NCBI RefSeq assembly: GCF_914767665.1
Contig: NC_059504.1
Location: 25,522,001-25,586,000, forward strand
Direction: 5' to 3'
Length of the DNA stretch: 64,000 nt
Source: Harmonia axyridis
Taxonomy: Eukaryota > Arthropoda > Insecta > Coleoptera > Coccinellidae
Part shown: one piece after another, positions 45,426 to 57,400 of the stretch
How the letters are laid out: each line of letters begins with the position of its first letter
Numbering within the stretch: the first letter of the stretch is position 1
Position numbers and translations under genes: made by a program
The notes under the pieces: generated by a model
Database searches by the model: none
The model's input: the letters and a program-made list of their open reading frames with translations, nothing else
Told to the model about the DNA's origin: nothing

Positions 45426-45889
45426 TGAGTCAAAGACACCGTCAGCTTAAGTGGGCTTTATCTGTAAACACACAAAAAATAAAATTCAAGGGCGGAATTT
45501 CAAGCTTGATCAACAAAAATCAAAAAATAAGTATAGAAATTCACACTACCGAATGAGATTCAATTCGGTCAGCAACAACAGGAAAGAATATCGACAAATT
45601 TAATTAACAACACCCTGAGAGAAATTTCATTAAAACTATTCAAAATTAATTCAATTGAGCACGATGATTTATAATTACATTCTCCGTTTTTTAAATCATC
45701 TATTCGACTTAAATTTGAATCCATAAAAAATGCATTTTTCTTTACTAAAAAACTTTTTATAAAAAAAGTGTGGAGTTTTCCACACCAAATCTCTGAATAC
45801 AAATTAACCCCCACTCCCTTGGTCTTTAGCTTAGTACAAAATCCTAAACCTATTAATTTTTAGCATTCTGCGATCTGCAGTGTCAGATT

Positions 45890-46410
45890 CTGTTAGGGCG
45901 GCAAAATGGGTTTCTGCCTAAGCGGCAGTTTGGCTAGTTACGGTCCTGATAGGCGCTCTCAACTATAGTTTTGGTTTTCAGCTATAGCGTTTAAGAACTT
46001 CGTAGTCCTTTCATTAAAGAGCTTGAAACTTTTAAATATTTCAGGACTATTTTTGAAAAAATCGACAAAACGTCCAATGCTAAATTGGACAAGGTGATTT
46101 TAAGTTGAAAAATAAGATTTCAAATTAAATTGAAAAGTTTCCTGAGAACGATATCAGAGGCTTCTTCAAAAAAATTCAAGAACCCGAGTTTGAAAACAAA
46201 TAATGGGGCTCAAAAATATACATAGGTATAACTCATTCAATTGGAAAACTGAGAAATACGTAGTAATAAATGGTTTTTCTACAGAGACCTTAGCTGACAA
46301 AATATATTTTTTGTTGATAACAAAACATATAAATTTGATAATGCAACAAAATCGATGAATAGGAAATTTTATTTTGCTGTGGCGCCAAAATGTCTGGCGG
46401 CAGCCCTGGC
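45890..46410. mobile_element. possible hAT-type miniature element
   Basis: TAGGGCGGCAAAATGGG at the left and GGCGCCAAAATGTCTGGCGG, then CAGCCCTG, at the right are partly inverted and resemble the ends at 12676-13023. No convincing target duplication. Confidence 0.35.
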
Positions 46411-46699
46411 TGTGCCAAAGCTCAGTTAATACGTGATCAAATTGAAGGAATTCTTAAATGCTAACACAAATAATTTTTATTGAAATCAAATTATTAAAAA
46501 ATATGTACCAGAAAATATGAACAATTCTTTTATTTTGAGAAATATTCAAATATTTTTCATTGAGCGTCCAAATTACTTCGAGAGAGTCGGGTTCTTTGAA
46601 TTTCTGGTATTTTTAAAGAATGTAATGGTCACAATGAAGAAAATAGAAGATTCGGATGTTTTGTGTTGAAAGAAGATTCATCATATCAATGAAATACTA

Positions 46700-46905
46700 T
46701 ATTCCAAATGTCATTTCCTTCGATAGAACCATTTGGGAGTTAAAGATTTTCAACACCCTGTATCTATCTTTTTAACCGAGCCGAATCGGAAAAATTGTAA
46801 AGGAAAAAAAAATGTTACTTTCGACCTCATGACTCTACGGATAAAAAATATATACAAGTCAAAGACACACCCTGTATACAGGTCACAGTTTTGCTCGTAC
46901 TTCAG
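46700..46905. other. clustered TACAGGGTG ends
   Basis: CAACACCCTGTATC near 46752 and CACACCCTGTATACAGG near 46866 are end motifs of the miniature family. Complete elements could not be delimited. Confidence 0.4.
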
Positions 46906-47123
46906 CTACCCTTTTAGTTGATGGAGGAGACTCTTCTACAGCCAAAGAATACATTGAAGAAAGCATTAATAATAATATTGAAACGGCATCGAAAATCTTG
47001 AGTAAAGATGAATCATCTAAAGTGCATTTTGTTGAATCAGTGATAATGGCGAAAAATACAATTTCAAAATCAACCTCAGCGTCTGGAATTTCCATAAAAA
47101 AATTGTCAAAACAATATTTTTAA
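46906..47123 (+). CDS. candidate terminal exon
   Basis: After TTTTGCTCGTACTTCAG, a plausible acceptor, the plus strand is open for 72 codons to TAA 47121-47123. The product is hydrophilic and rich in Ser, Lys and Glu (TLLVDGGDSSTAKEYIEESI, ...SKDESSKVHFVESVIMAK). The exon would begin with two bases that complete a codon, the phase left by the candidate exon at 5407-5480. I recognise no family. The acceptor lies only 25 bases from a miniature-element end, and chance cannot be excluded. Confidence 0.22.
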
Positions 47124-48649
47124 TTTTCATTCATCACATTGAATACATTTTTGGAAATATGTGAACCGCTCAGTTGTAGCAAAAATTTTGTGTGTAATTC
47201 GAGCGCAAATTTTACAACACACCAATAGCTGTTTTAATCCCTTTCCAAAACCATTTTTTTTGTAGTAATATACCTTTTCACGAAGAATTCAAAACTTTCA
47301 ATTCAAATTACGGTTGATACCTATCAACCTTAATTTGAATATGCCAACTTCGTTCTGCTATAGGTACAGCCTACCATGAATGAGAGAATTTTCACTATTC
47401 ATTTACCTGTAGTTGGCGCAAGTCGTTTGCTTGTTTTTAATTATAGCATTTCTTGTGTATATAGGAATTAGGTAAATTTGATATTTTGCAAAGAAGCGCT
47501 AACCAAATACAACACATGAATTCTTCTTTTTTGGTAGTCAAAACTTTTCTTCTTTATAAAAATGTTTTCACGGAAATAAGAATTTAATTGAATGAGACCC
47601 GAAAGAAATTTATTTCCAGAACGAAAATGAATGTAAATATCCGAACTGATGACCTGACTGAAAAAAAATAGTGATGAAGGAAGCAGGTTGTGATGTGTTT
47701 GTTATCAATAACAAAACGAGAAAAAAAATTAATTGAGGTGAATGAATATTTTGGAACTGGTTTGAGTTGAAACGCAGCAGGTAGTACCGATCTCTCGGAG
47801 AGTGAGATCAAAGATGTAAACAAAAGTGGTTACTTTCGTGAAGTGTATAGGTAATCTTCGAAAATTGTATACATGCTAGTTGTGCAAAAAATCTAAAATT
47901 GGAAACGATTGACAAGCTTTGTATAAATTGTTGTGAGAAAATCATTGGAAATTCAATTGTATTCGAATATGAGTCTGATCTTTTCGTTCAATAGAAAATC
48001 TCGCTCTCGGGCGCGAATTAGCACGTATCAATACCAAAAAAATACCTATTTTTGCATATGCTGCATTTTTAGTGTTACTTTCTATAAACTATATATACAT
48101 GGTTATTTGCACGGGGAAACATTAATGATACATTTTTTCAAAATATAATTATTATTAGCACATAATCTGTGATCATATCTGCAAAAAAAAATTATGTATT
48201 TACATAGATATGAGTGATATAAAGATTTTTTTAGAGGTATATTGAATAAAAACCACAAATACGTCTCTGGTGGATTTAGGGTGCGTAAATCGAAAATAAA
48301 TAAAATCATATCAATGTATTATGATGAGCAAGTTTATGTGATATGATGAGCATGCATCTCACTGGCCCTAGAGTTATATACCTACTGCACTTGCGTAGTA
48401 GACTCGCACAGGGTGTTCGCATTTTGGGGGATCAGTTTTAGTATTCTTTGTATTGAGGCCAAGGGGTTGCAAACTTGCAAATCAGTCAGTTCAGGTTTAT
48501 GACCTGAAGCAGGTCTCACATCTGGATGGGATTCAATTTGTTCACTTGCGTTCTTATGTTAAAATGTTGGAATACTTACATTCGCACTCTGCATTTGAAT
48601 CTGGTTCAGATGCCGAACTGAAAACTATATCGTAAATTCTACCTATATA
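47124..48649. other. no recognised gene
   Basis: AT-rich; an open frame at 48453-48635 has no recognisable content. Confidence 0.5.
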
Positions 48650-49294
48650 CACTGTGTCCGTAAAGTATGGAACAAATTCATTTTTAGCTAAAGAGACGAT
48701 TTTAAGAATAGTTAAATTAACAATATTATCAAAAATACTTATTGCCTCGCGGCAATTGGTTTGAATGTAACACCCTGTAGTTTTTCACCTTTTCATATTA
48801 ATAAAAATGAGCTGTTTCCAAACAGGTTTGTTACTTGTGGTCTAGCAGAGAGAATATGAAAGAAATTATTTCTTATCAATTTAAAAAAACTTAGTGGTCT
48901 AGTTTTTTGTGAAATATGAATATTTGTTTAGTTATTTATTGGTGTTCAATGACAGTTTAATACTACAATATTTTTGGTATTCGTGAATGTTTTAATTATT
49001 GCTTAGATCCAATTTATTATTTTTGTCCACCCTGTACCAATTCGAATCAACATGTGATTCATTTTAGGAATCAGTTCAGCTAGAGTTATCGGAAAATTGA
49101 GACAAAATGGGGGTGTTCCATTGAAAAAAAATGACGGTGACGTCATTAATCGAAAGATTCACCCAGTATATTAGATTATTATTTTAAAATACGGTTAATT
49201 CAAATCAAAAATCGACGTGTTACAGGATTACTTATTTCTTAAAATGGTCTATTTAGCTAAAAATGAATTTGTCCAATACTTTACGGACACAGTG
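48650..49294. mobile_element. 645-bp Tc1-type miniature element
   Basis: Inverted ends CACTGTGTCCGTAAAGTATG... of about 43 bp, continuing through ACAAATTCATTTTTAGCTAA on both sides, flanked by TA (48648-48649 and 49295-49296). TACAGGGTG-type motifs occur inside near 48772, 49027 and 49150, perhaps from elements nested within it. No coding sequence. Confidence 0.8.
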
Positions 49295-49296
49295 TA

Positions 49297-50167
49297 TAAA
49301 AAAAGCCGAATACTGAGTACCTCAAAACATAAAATACTTACTTATGGAGAATTTTCTCCAAAAAAAGGATGTTGTGGATAACCGTTCATAAACTATGATC
49401 AGGAATATCAGCCTGTATACATTCTTCAAATTTCCGCTTCAAGTTTTGAATCACCCTGTAATAATATTCACTCTTCTGTATTGTAGAAAATTATGAGTAT
49501 GTTAAACATAATTTTAATATTTTTGTATCGATAATTTTTCTTTTCTGAACTTATAAATTTCTTTTCAATTTACTACTATTTCAATCAGAAAATTGTTCAC
49601 ACGTTATATCACAAAAACTATGAATTTCATCGATTGAATTATCTGAATATTCTGATTATGATTTCACTGGGGTCTACAATAATTCAATAAAAATCCGAGA
49701 GAGGTTGAAGGTGTTGAATATAATATCCTTGTAATTGAAACTATTCCACAAAAAGCAAAATATGGAGAAAAATATTCGATGCCTAGTTTAATCCATTTGA
49801 ATTTATAGGTCTAGTCGTAGAAGGCTAGATTAATCAATGAATTTTTAGGGCTTCCGTTATTTCCAAAACCGAAATTCGTATGCGATTATTTCCAACCTAA
49901 ACAAGATACTCCTTATAAGTTTAATTGAAATCGGCTAACAATTACATAACTCATGGCTATAACAAGCATTTGCGGAGATAGTGACCGACGGACAGACACC
50001 TTCCGTGAATCAGGGAGCGAAATCATTCGTGTTCTCATCGATACAGATATCCATTGAAAATGGAAATCGTTAGTGAATCGATTTTGATAAAAAATTATTC
50101 TATTTTCTTAAAGCTTGTGTGTTTAAAATATGTATTGAATAAAAACTGTAAACATCTGATTTCATTC
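49297..50167. other. no recognised gene
   Basis: AT-rich spacer. One isolated ATCACCCTGTA motif lies near 49451. Confidence 0.5.
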
Positions 50168-50705
50168 GAATACACATACGGGATATTCCATCTCAGACTA
50201 GTCACCCCGTATATCTCTCAACCCAAAGTGGGTAATTGGAAAAATTTCCTGAAACATCTTGAATGATTTTGTTTTGGGGACATCTTTCGACGCATATTTG
50301 AGGCTTGACCAAGCAACTCCCCCAAGCGGGGGTGCTTCAACCCCTCAAAATTGAATTGGAAAAAGGGGTAAGATTGGTGTATGAAAAACGTAATTTTAAT
50401 GAACCGTTTTTGCATAAAATAAATTTTTTAGCTCAAATATAGCTCACAATATACAAGCCCGTTTTTATTGAGCCCTTTTCACAGACTTAGAAAAAATTGA
50501 ATTGCAATTTTTTCTCAAGTAATAAGAGAAATTCTCTGAAACCATAAAATAAATTAAAAAATCAAAACATTTCCTTATCTAGCCTTCATTTTTTATTCTT
50601 AGAAGGTTTTTATCTGGTTATAATACGTTTTTTCGATCATTTGATGTATTATGAATCAATCTGTTGAGTTACTACTCTGCTGATTTGTTTAAAATTTCAA
50701 AAATA

Positions 50706-50985
50706 ATGATGGTGTATACATTGCAAGAACGTGTTGAGCTGGTTTGCCTGTATTACCTTATCAAAATTGTGCCCGAGCAGCTGCAAGGATTTTTCCAAAA
50801 CCATCCTGAACACAGCATTCGCCTTAAGTACGTAATGGAATTGATTTCAGAATTCGTTGAGACGGGTTCAGTAATGGATAAAAAAAACGGCATCCATTGG
50901 AATTGTGAATGAAGGAGCAGCTGCGGCGGTATTGGGACATGTCCAACTTAGTAGCTTATCCAGCCTTGGGGGGGGGGATAAAAAA
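50706..50985 (+). pseudogene. transposase N-terminus (mariner/Tc1 superfamily)
   Basis: MMVYTLQERVELVCLYYLIK opens an N-terminal helix-turn-helix, followed by a segment ending KYVMELISEFVETGSVMDKK and, in another frame, VNEGAAAAVLGHVQLSSL. The pattern 'YTLQERVELV..YY.N.CS...A...F...HP......YV..LV.KF.ETGSV.NKK' followed by 'E....VLGHV' is the start of an insect Tc1/mariner-type transposase. The catalytic part is absent; the reading runs into the miniature element at about 50972. This remnant sits centrally between the long arms and may be the element's own transposase. Confidence 0.6.
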
Positions 50986-51142
50986 AAATTTAAAATTTTT
51001 CTTCTTTTGAAGAAGTTTTCCAAAGGAGTTTGCTTACTCATAATAACATTGTGATATATAAGGTTGTTACATATAATGGATATTCCTCCTGGTCGGTGAT
51101 ACATCCCCTCATCCCCCTCCCTTGTGTACGCCACTGGTCCAA
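50972..51142. mobile_element. GTGGCGTAC-type miniature element
   Basis: CAGCCTTGGGGGGGGGATAA at the left and the complement of CAGTGGCGTACACAAGGGAG at the right. Its interior (TCTTTTGAAGAAGTTTTCC, AACATTGTGATATATAAGG) matches 37573-37840 in reverse orientation. Confidence 0.6.
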
Positions 51143-51833
51143 TTTATCCCAAAAAGACAATCTCTATGACAACTTTCTGCAGCTTCTGGTATTAGAAAAT
51201 AATCTAACGTGTTCAGAATTTTACATAAACACAAGTTCCATCCTAACAAAATTAAATTAATTAAATTAATTCATGAATTAAAAAAAATCTATTTTTTGTT
51301 AAGTGTGCATATGTTTTTCATTCTGTATTCAATCTATGTATAAGAAGATTTTAAGTTAGGTTGGATATTGATGTTTGAGAAGATTTATAGGTAGCAAACC
51401 AGGTTTTTTGGTTGTAAGCATGATAAAATAATTAAGTTTTTTTGAGAACGTGATTTTTTTAAAGATTTCTTAAGTTTGTAAAAAGTAATCAATAAAAATG
51501 GGCTTGTACATTGTAAAAATAACCAAAAGGTGGATCATTTGAACTGAAAAATTGATTTTTGTCGAAAACTGTTATTCAAAGTTACGTTTTTCATACACCG
51601 TTCGAAAGAGGCTACCAGAACCTTTCAAATGAACTACCACTCAACCCCTATCCCCTATTCAATTTCGAGGGGTTGAAGTGCTCCCTTTTAAGGGGTTGCT
51701 CATTTAAGCCTCAAATATACGTCAAAAGATGTCATCCAAAGAAAATCCTTCGACGTGTTTCGGGAAATTTTTCCAATCACTATGGGGTAAGAAATATAAA
51801 GGGTGGCTCGTCTGAAATGGAACACCCTGTATA

Positions 51834-52411
51834 TCTCTCTTTATGTACGTAAATTAAATGAACAGTTATGGTTATGGCTTTTAAATGATTTAAATTCCTT
51901 TCAAGTCAAAGTGAAACTATCTACGCGTCTTTTCTACAAAACAAAATAATATTGGTTTTTTGTTTTTTTAAAATTCTAGTATCGCGTTTTCACGACTGCT
52001 GTAGAATATAGCTCTTCTATAGGCTAGCTACTCCCGAACCAAAACAACCCCAGTTCAAATAATAATAATAGGCTAGCAACTTCCACTTGCACAGTCGCTG
52101 TGTATCTTCCACAAGTTTCGTATAGAAACCACCAATACCCAAAATGCCTCATATATCGCCCTATGCGTCAATTCGCGTGCTTCTATTGGTATTCATAGAC
52201 CACAAAAACTGTACGATTCCTCGTATTGCTGCATTAAGATACGATTCGTAATATATTTACATTTATACGTACACAAAATACAGAACAACCTTTGGTAGGG
52301 AATCGTGCCACAATATTCCTATAATTAATATTTAAATATGTCACCAAGCAAAAGGAATTGTTATATTCAATTATAATATCACAACAATACTCGAATATAC
52401 ACCGATTCACA
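51834..52411. other. no recognised gene
   Basis: Contains the micro-insertion at 52029-52067; otherwise nothing recognised. Confidence 0.5.
52029..52067 (+). mobile_element. 39-bp retroposed fragment ending in (AAT)n
   Basis: Flanked by ATAGGCTAGC on both sides (52019-52028 and 52068-52077). The insert is TACTCCCGAACCAAAACAAC... ending AATAATAAT, consistent with an extremely 5'-truncated LINE copy. Confidence 0.6.
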
Positions 52412-52692
52412 CAGGCGCGGATCTAGGACCCACTTTTGGGGGGGGGGGGAACTTTTAGATACTCAAAATACTGAAAATGTGGACCCCAGACACTTCCGCC
52501 ATTTTGGGACTTCATTTTTTAACGTTCATTAATATGGGTTTTCACAAAATGTATTGAAGGTGAAATTAATGCTGATCTTGTAATCATTTGAGCCTTAGTA
52601 TGTCAAATTCTAGGAGGGTTGGCAAAATTTGAGAGGTGCCTGGGCCATTTGGCGGGGACGTTCCCCCAGTTCCCCCCCTGGATCCGCGCCTG
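52412..52692. mobile_element. hAT-type miniature element, 281 bp
   Basis: Ends CAGGCGCGGATC(T/C)AGG and the complement, flanked by GATTCACA and GATTCACG (seven of eight identical). GGGGGG runs lie next to both ends. No coding sequence. Confidence 0.75.
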
Positions 52693-52701
52693 GATTCACG
52701 A

Positions 52702-52760
52702 GACGTAATTCGCGAAACATCACGAGAGCGCAGCTCGAGTGATGTTTCGCGAATTACGTC
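52702..52760. repeat. CpG-rich hairpin, 22-bp perfect arms
   Basis: GACGTAATTCGCGAAACATC(AC) and its exact complement are separated by a 15-base loop rich in CG and GAGC. It begins about two bases after the target duplication of the hAT miniature. Confidence 0.9.
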
Positions 52761-52943
52761 GAGTCAAGAGGTTCGTATAATCGTAATATATTGTCTATGC
52801 TCGAGTGGTATTCGTTACGTTTATATAACGAATAATTTCAATAAATATAACCAAAGCACCGCATTTTGATAATTCAATGACATTTCACTGACCTTGGCTT
52901 TTATTTTTTGGCGAACGTCCAAGAATGTTACTATGGAAATGAT

Positions 52944-53359
52944 CACAATATGGCAGAAGGCGAAACACCAAAACGATTATACCTCGTCGTCAAGTAGTAT
53001 ATTCACTTATCAATACGCCCAATAACTATGGGAAATTTACGAATTCTATTGGTTTATCAGAACATGAGTTGTATAATCAAGTAAATCAAAAAATTGTATT
53101 TCTGAAAGACCAGATGGAAATCGCACGAAATGATACTGAAAATCATTCATCAATAGAATTCACATTGTATACTAATGGAAGTGTAAATGAATCGAAAACA
53201 GTGGTCAACATCACATCGGGTGATAATGTGCGGTGTAACGATATCAGTGAAGGGATCAAGAAAGCTCCAAAGGTCATTCACCAGACGCAGGTGACGTATT
53301 TTAATAAAGGGTTTCTCATTGATTCCACGTCGAATCCTAAAAGTATTATGATGAGGTGA
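52944..53359 (+). CDS. unrecognised open frame without ATG
   Basis: The frame is open from after a TGA at about 52941 to TGA 53359, some 137 codons, with no ATG near its start, so it would be an exon or a remnant. The product includes TIIPRRQVVYSLINTPNNYG, GLSEHELYNQVNQKIVFLKD, QMEIARNDTENHSSIEF and a Ser/Asn-rich end. Residue use looks protein-like. No motif is recognised. The reverse strand has an 80-codon open frame that is probably a shadow. Possible splice signals are weak. Confidence 0.25.
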
Positions 53360-53620
53360 AAACTGGTATGCAAAGTGACTCTCGAATTTCATCCAATAAG
53401 GTTATACTGGCTCTCATTAAACATTTTCAACTATTGAACATTTTCTTGTGAACTGTCCACAATTTCGAAAAATTCTAATGAGTTGAACTTCCATAATAAC
53501 TTGGAGGACATACTGAAATATGAGGCTGAGTATAAGGTACTAAATTTTCTTGATAATTTCCATTTATTGAGAAGAATTTAACTCACTCATCCCAAAAAGA
53601 GTGTTGAACTATTGGATCTT

Positions 53621-54090
53621 GTACCAGGTCCTTCACCATAATTTGACCCCCCCTTTAACTTTGTTACTAAAAGAGGTACAACAAAATGATTTCTACAAAA
53701 GTTTCACGGAATCGACTAGTGTTTTTTAAAATGATTTCACAAAACGATTTATATACAGAGTGGGCCACATATTGATAGCAACTTCATTTTTTCAAATAGA
53801 ACACCCTGTATATTTTTCTATATTTGAATAGCTCTTTTTCCCCTGATTTCAAATATATAACATATGTTTGGCCTATTTCTTTTAGTCTGATTACCACAGA
53901 GTTTCAAATTTTAAGAACCAGCTGGCATGCAAGCTGGCACTTTTCAAGTGGTAGGCTGCGATAACTCAAAATGATCTTTTTTGAGTTATCGCAGCCTACC
54001 ACTTGAAAACTGATTAGTGAGCATGCTAGATGGTTCTTAAAATTTGAAACTCTGTGGTACTCAGAATAAGAGAGATGGGCCAAACATATG
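53621..54090. mobile_element. foldback element, copy of the 29.3-32.3 kb family, right end missing
   Basis: Starts GTACCAGGTCCTTCACCATA and follows the left arm of the 29339-32254 element without the 1955-bp insertion (AAGAGGTACAACAAAATG). The centre is a near-perfect hairpin (53941-54009) with arms of 31 bases containing GGTAGGCTGCGATAACTCAA. The right arm ends at about 54086 in GGGCCAAACATATG. Confidence 0.8.
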
Positions 54091-54498
54091 TACATGAAAA
54101 ATCACTACAATCATTTCCTTCTTCCATTTTTGCAGCTTCGCGCTCACTACGATTATTATTCAGAAAATTTTCCCCTCAAATGAAAGATGTCATTTACTTG
54201 TTGTCATAGGAGTCTCTGAGCAATGAATATTTGATTTGAAGTTAATAATTCGGAGAGCGATAGTTTCTTTAGTTAGTCGCTTATAAGATGACAAAAAAAA
54301 ATTGTATATGCACTCGTTAATTAATGAATGCAATGACATTCGACCAAATTGAGAATATTAGTTTTATTTCGTGGCGGCGCCGCAATGTCATACTTATCAT
54401 TTCGTTTTTTTTCTATTGATTTTGATTTTAATTTGATTGGTGTATCAAGTATTAAATCAATAGATGAACTCTAAGAGTCTAAAGATCAGTTTCCTATG
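54091..54498. other. no recognised gene
   Basis: Short AT-rich stretch before the R4/Dong element. Confidence 0.5.
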
Positions 54499-57400
54499 TA
54501 ATAATAATATAATAATAAGATGTGTTAGCAATAAGTGATGCTCAACGACGGAATATATATGCTGCACCCGTCGTAAATCCAGAAGAAGACCAAAGAGAAC
54601 TACTGGAGCGATTATTTGCCACAATGAATAGATGCCTTATAGATTTTGAGGGCACAGATCCATTGAGACGACCGATTCTGCCAAGAATGAGGACATCTAA
54701 GAAACTATCTCATCTTCTGGTCATGACCAACAAGGAGATTATACCCAAGTATCTTTCTGACTACCATGATCTCGAATCATTACACCTCATCATATACTGT
54801 GCAGCATTTTCAATAGCAACAGTGCTAGGTGTGAAGCCAAAACCTAAAAGTCAGCAACCAGCCAGAGAAAAACAACAAAATAAACCACATTGGCAAAAAA
54901 GGCTAGAAGACAAAGTTCATAGCATCCGCCAAGAAATTGGGAGGCTCACCCAATTTGCAAAAGGTTCGCCGTCTAGAAGATTACAAAAAATGGTAAATAT
55001 AATAATGGATCGTCACCGGCAACATACAACGTATGATCCAAACAATGAAAATGCTCAACAAATTTTAGACACACTGAAACAAAAACTTAGTGTGTACTCC
55101 GAAAGACTCAGAAGATACAATGAGAGCTATAGAAGAAAACAGGATAATATGATTTTTGAAAATTCCGAAAGAAAATTCTATAGAATGTTAAACAATAATA
55201 TGTCAGCAACAACAGGAAGTAATCCAACCGTCGAGGATATTGAGAATTTTTGGACAGATCAACTGGCTACACCAACCCCCTACAACTCCCAGGCTGATTG
55301 GATAAGAAATGAAGAGAAATCCTGTGAGGCAATGGAACAAATGCCGCATAACGCAGTTTCTATAGAAGAATTCCATGAAATATTGAAAAACACACACAAT
55401 TGGAAATCACCCGGCCCAGATGGAATACACAACTTTTGGTTGAAAAAATTTTGGTGTATACACGGCAGGCTAGTTGAAACCATAAATGATGTTATAAGTA
55501 ATCCAACGGAAATGCCCAAATTTTTAACAACAGGGACCACTTACCTCTTACCGAAGGATATGCAACACACAGCGGATCCATCAAAATACAGACCAATTAC
55601 ATGTCTACCAACAATATATAAAATCATCACATCATGTATAGCATCTCGTATCTACAAACATTGCGAGACAAATAATATAATGACAGCACAGCAGAAAGGA
55701 TGTTCCAAGAATGCACTAGGATCGAAGGAACTGCTGATAATAGATTCCATCATATGCAACCAAGCCTTCAAAAAACACAGAAATCTTTTTATGACATATT
55801 TTGACTATAAGAAGGCCTTCGACTCTATTCCACATGGGTGGCTGACAAAAATTTTGGAAATATACAAGATCGATCCAATTACAATAAACTTTCTGAAGTA
55901 TGCAATGTGCAACTGGAGAACGAATATCGAACTCTCTGCAGCGAACATAATTACTAAAGATATTCCAATAAAAAGGGGAATTTTCCAAGGAGATTCGTTG
56001 AGTCCCTTATGGTTCTGCTTGGCGCTGAACCCCCTTTCTAAACAACTGAATGCTACTGAAAAAGGTTTCAATGTGAAAGGAAACAGAAATAATATTGCAC
56101 TCAATCATTTGCTATACATGGATGACCTCAAACTTATAACAGGCAACAAAAACCACTTGCAAATTATGGTCAAACTGGTGGAAAATTTTTCGGAAGACGT
56201 GGGGATGAAATTCGGATTGGACAAGTGTCGTACTATTAGCGTAGTGCGTGGAAAAATCCAAGATGAACCGATAGCTCTCTCCAATGGACAGGAGATAGAA
56301 GCAATGAAATCGGACGATCTTTATAAATACCTAGGAATGAAACAAAACCGACGAATAAACCATCAAAGAATGAAGGAAGACTTAACAACTGAGTTCATTA
56401 GGAGAATCAACAAAATTTTGAAAACAAACCTCAACAGCAAGAACATGACGAGAGCTTACATATGCATGTTCAATTCTTACATACTCTTTCGGTATCATTC
56501 CATGGACCAAAACAGATATGGAAAACCTGCAACGCAAAATGAGAACCTTGATGACGAAAGCACACAAGCACCATCCGAAAAGTAGCATTGAGAGGACGAC
56601 ACTGCCGAGGAATAAAGGAGGCAGAGGTCTGCTAGACATCATGGAACTTGCCCATGGTCAAATTGAATGCCTACGAACATACTTCAAAGACAAATCAGGC
56701 ACGTCAGAGATCTACAAAGTACTGTGTGAAGCAGACGAATCAACACCTTTACAACTGCATAAGGAGCAATTGTCATACAAGCATCAGACAATCCAAGAAA
56801 AACTGCAAAGATGGAGAGAAAAGCCCCTACATGGACGACATTTCAACGAGGTGAACCAGGATCATGTCGACATTGAAGCGTCGAACTATTGGCTCACATC
56901 AGGTGCGATGTATCCAGAAACGGAAGGATTTCTTTTAGCCATCCAAGATCAAGTGATCTCAACAAAAAATTACTGCAAACATATCATAAAGGATCGAACT
57001 ATTACTGACGATCGATGCCGTTATGGTTGTCCAACGAACGAGACAATCCAACATATCACGGGAGGATGTCAAATGTTTGCAGGAAATGAATATAAAGAGA
57101 GACACGATGCAGTAGGAAAGATACTACACCAAGAAATGGCAACTAAATTAACACTAATTAATTCTGAAAAAGTGCCATACTACAAGTACCGACCGGAAAC
57201 CATCTTGGAAAACGAACGCTATAAACTGTACTGGGATCGTACAGTTTTGACTGATAAAACAGTCCCTCACAACAGGCCAGATATATTGCTAGTTGATAAA
57301 CAACAAAAGGCAGCAATACTCATCGACGTAGCAATACCTAATAACAACAACATGCGTCAAAAAGAGGTCGAAAAAATTTCAAAATATAGGGACCTCGAAT

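Larger units (their letters stand above)
50168..51833. mobile_element. long-inverted-repeat element carrying a transposase remnant
   Basis: The left arm (about 50168-50480) and right arm (about 51485-51833) are complementary over roughly 340 bp. Shared blocks include TAATTGGAAAAATTTCC, TATTTGAGGCTT, TTCAACCCCTC, GGTGTATGAAAAACGTAA and CAATAAAAA(C)GGGCTTGTA. The outer end is ACAGGGTGTTCCATTTCAGA on the right side and a decayed form on the left. Between the arms are a transposase N-terminus (50706-50985) and an inserted miniature element. Confidence 0.65.

Noticed and set aside
45890..46410. Firm hAT assignment
   Set aside because: End similarity is partial and the flanking 8-mers do not match; kept only as a low-confidence feature.
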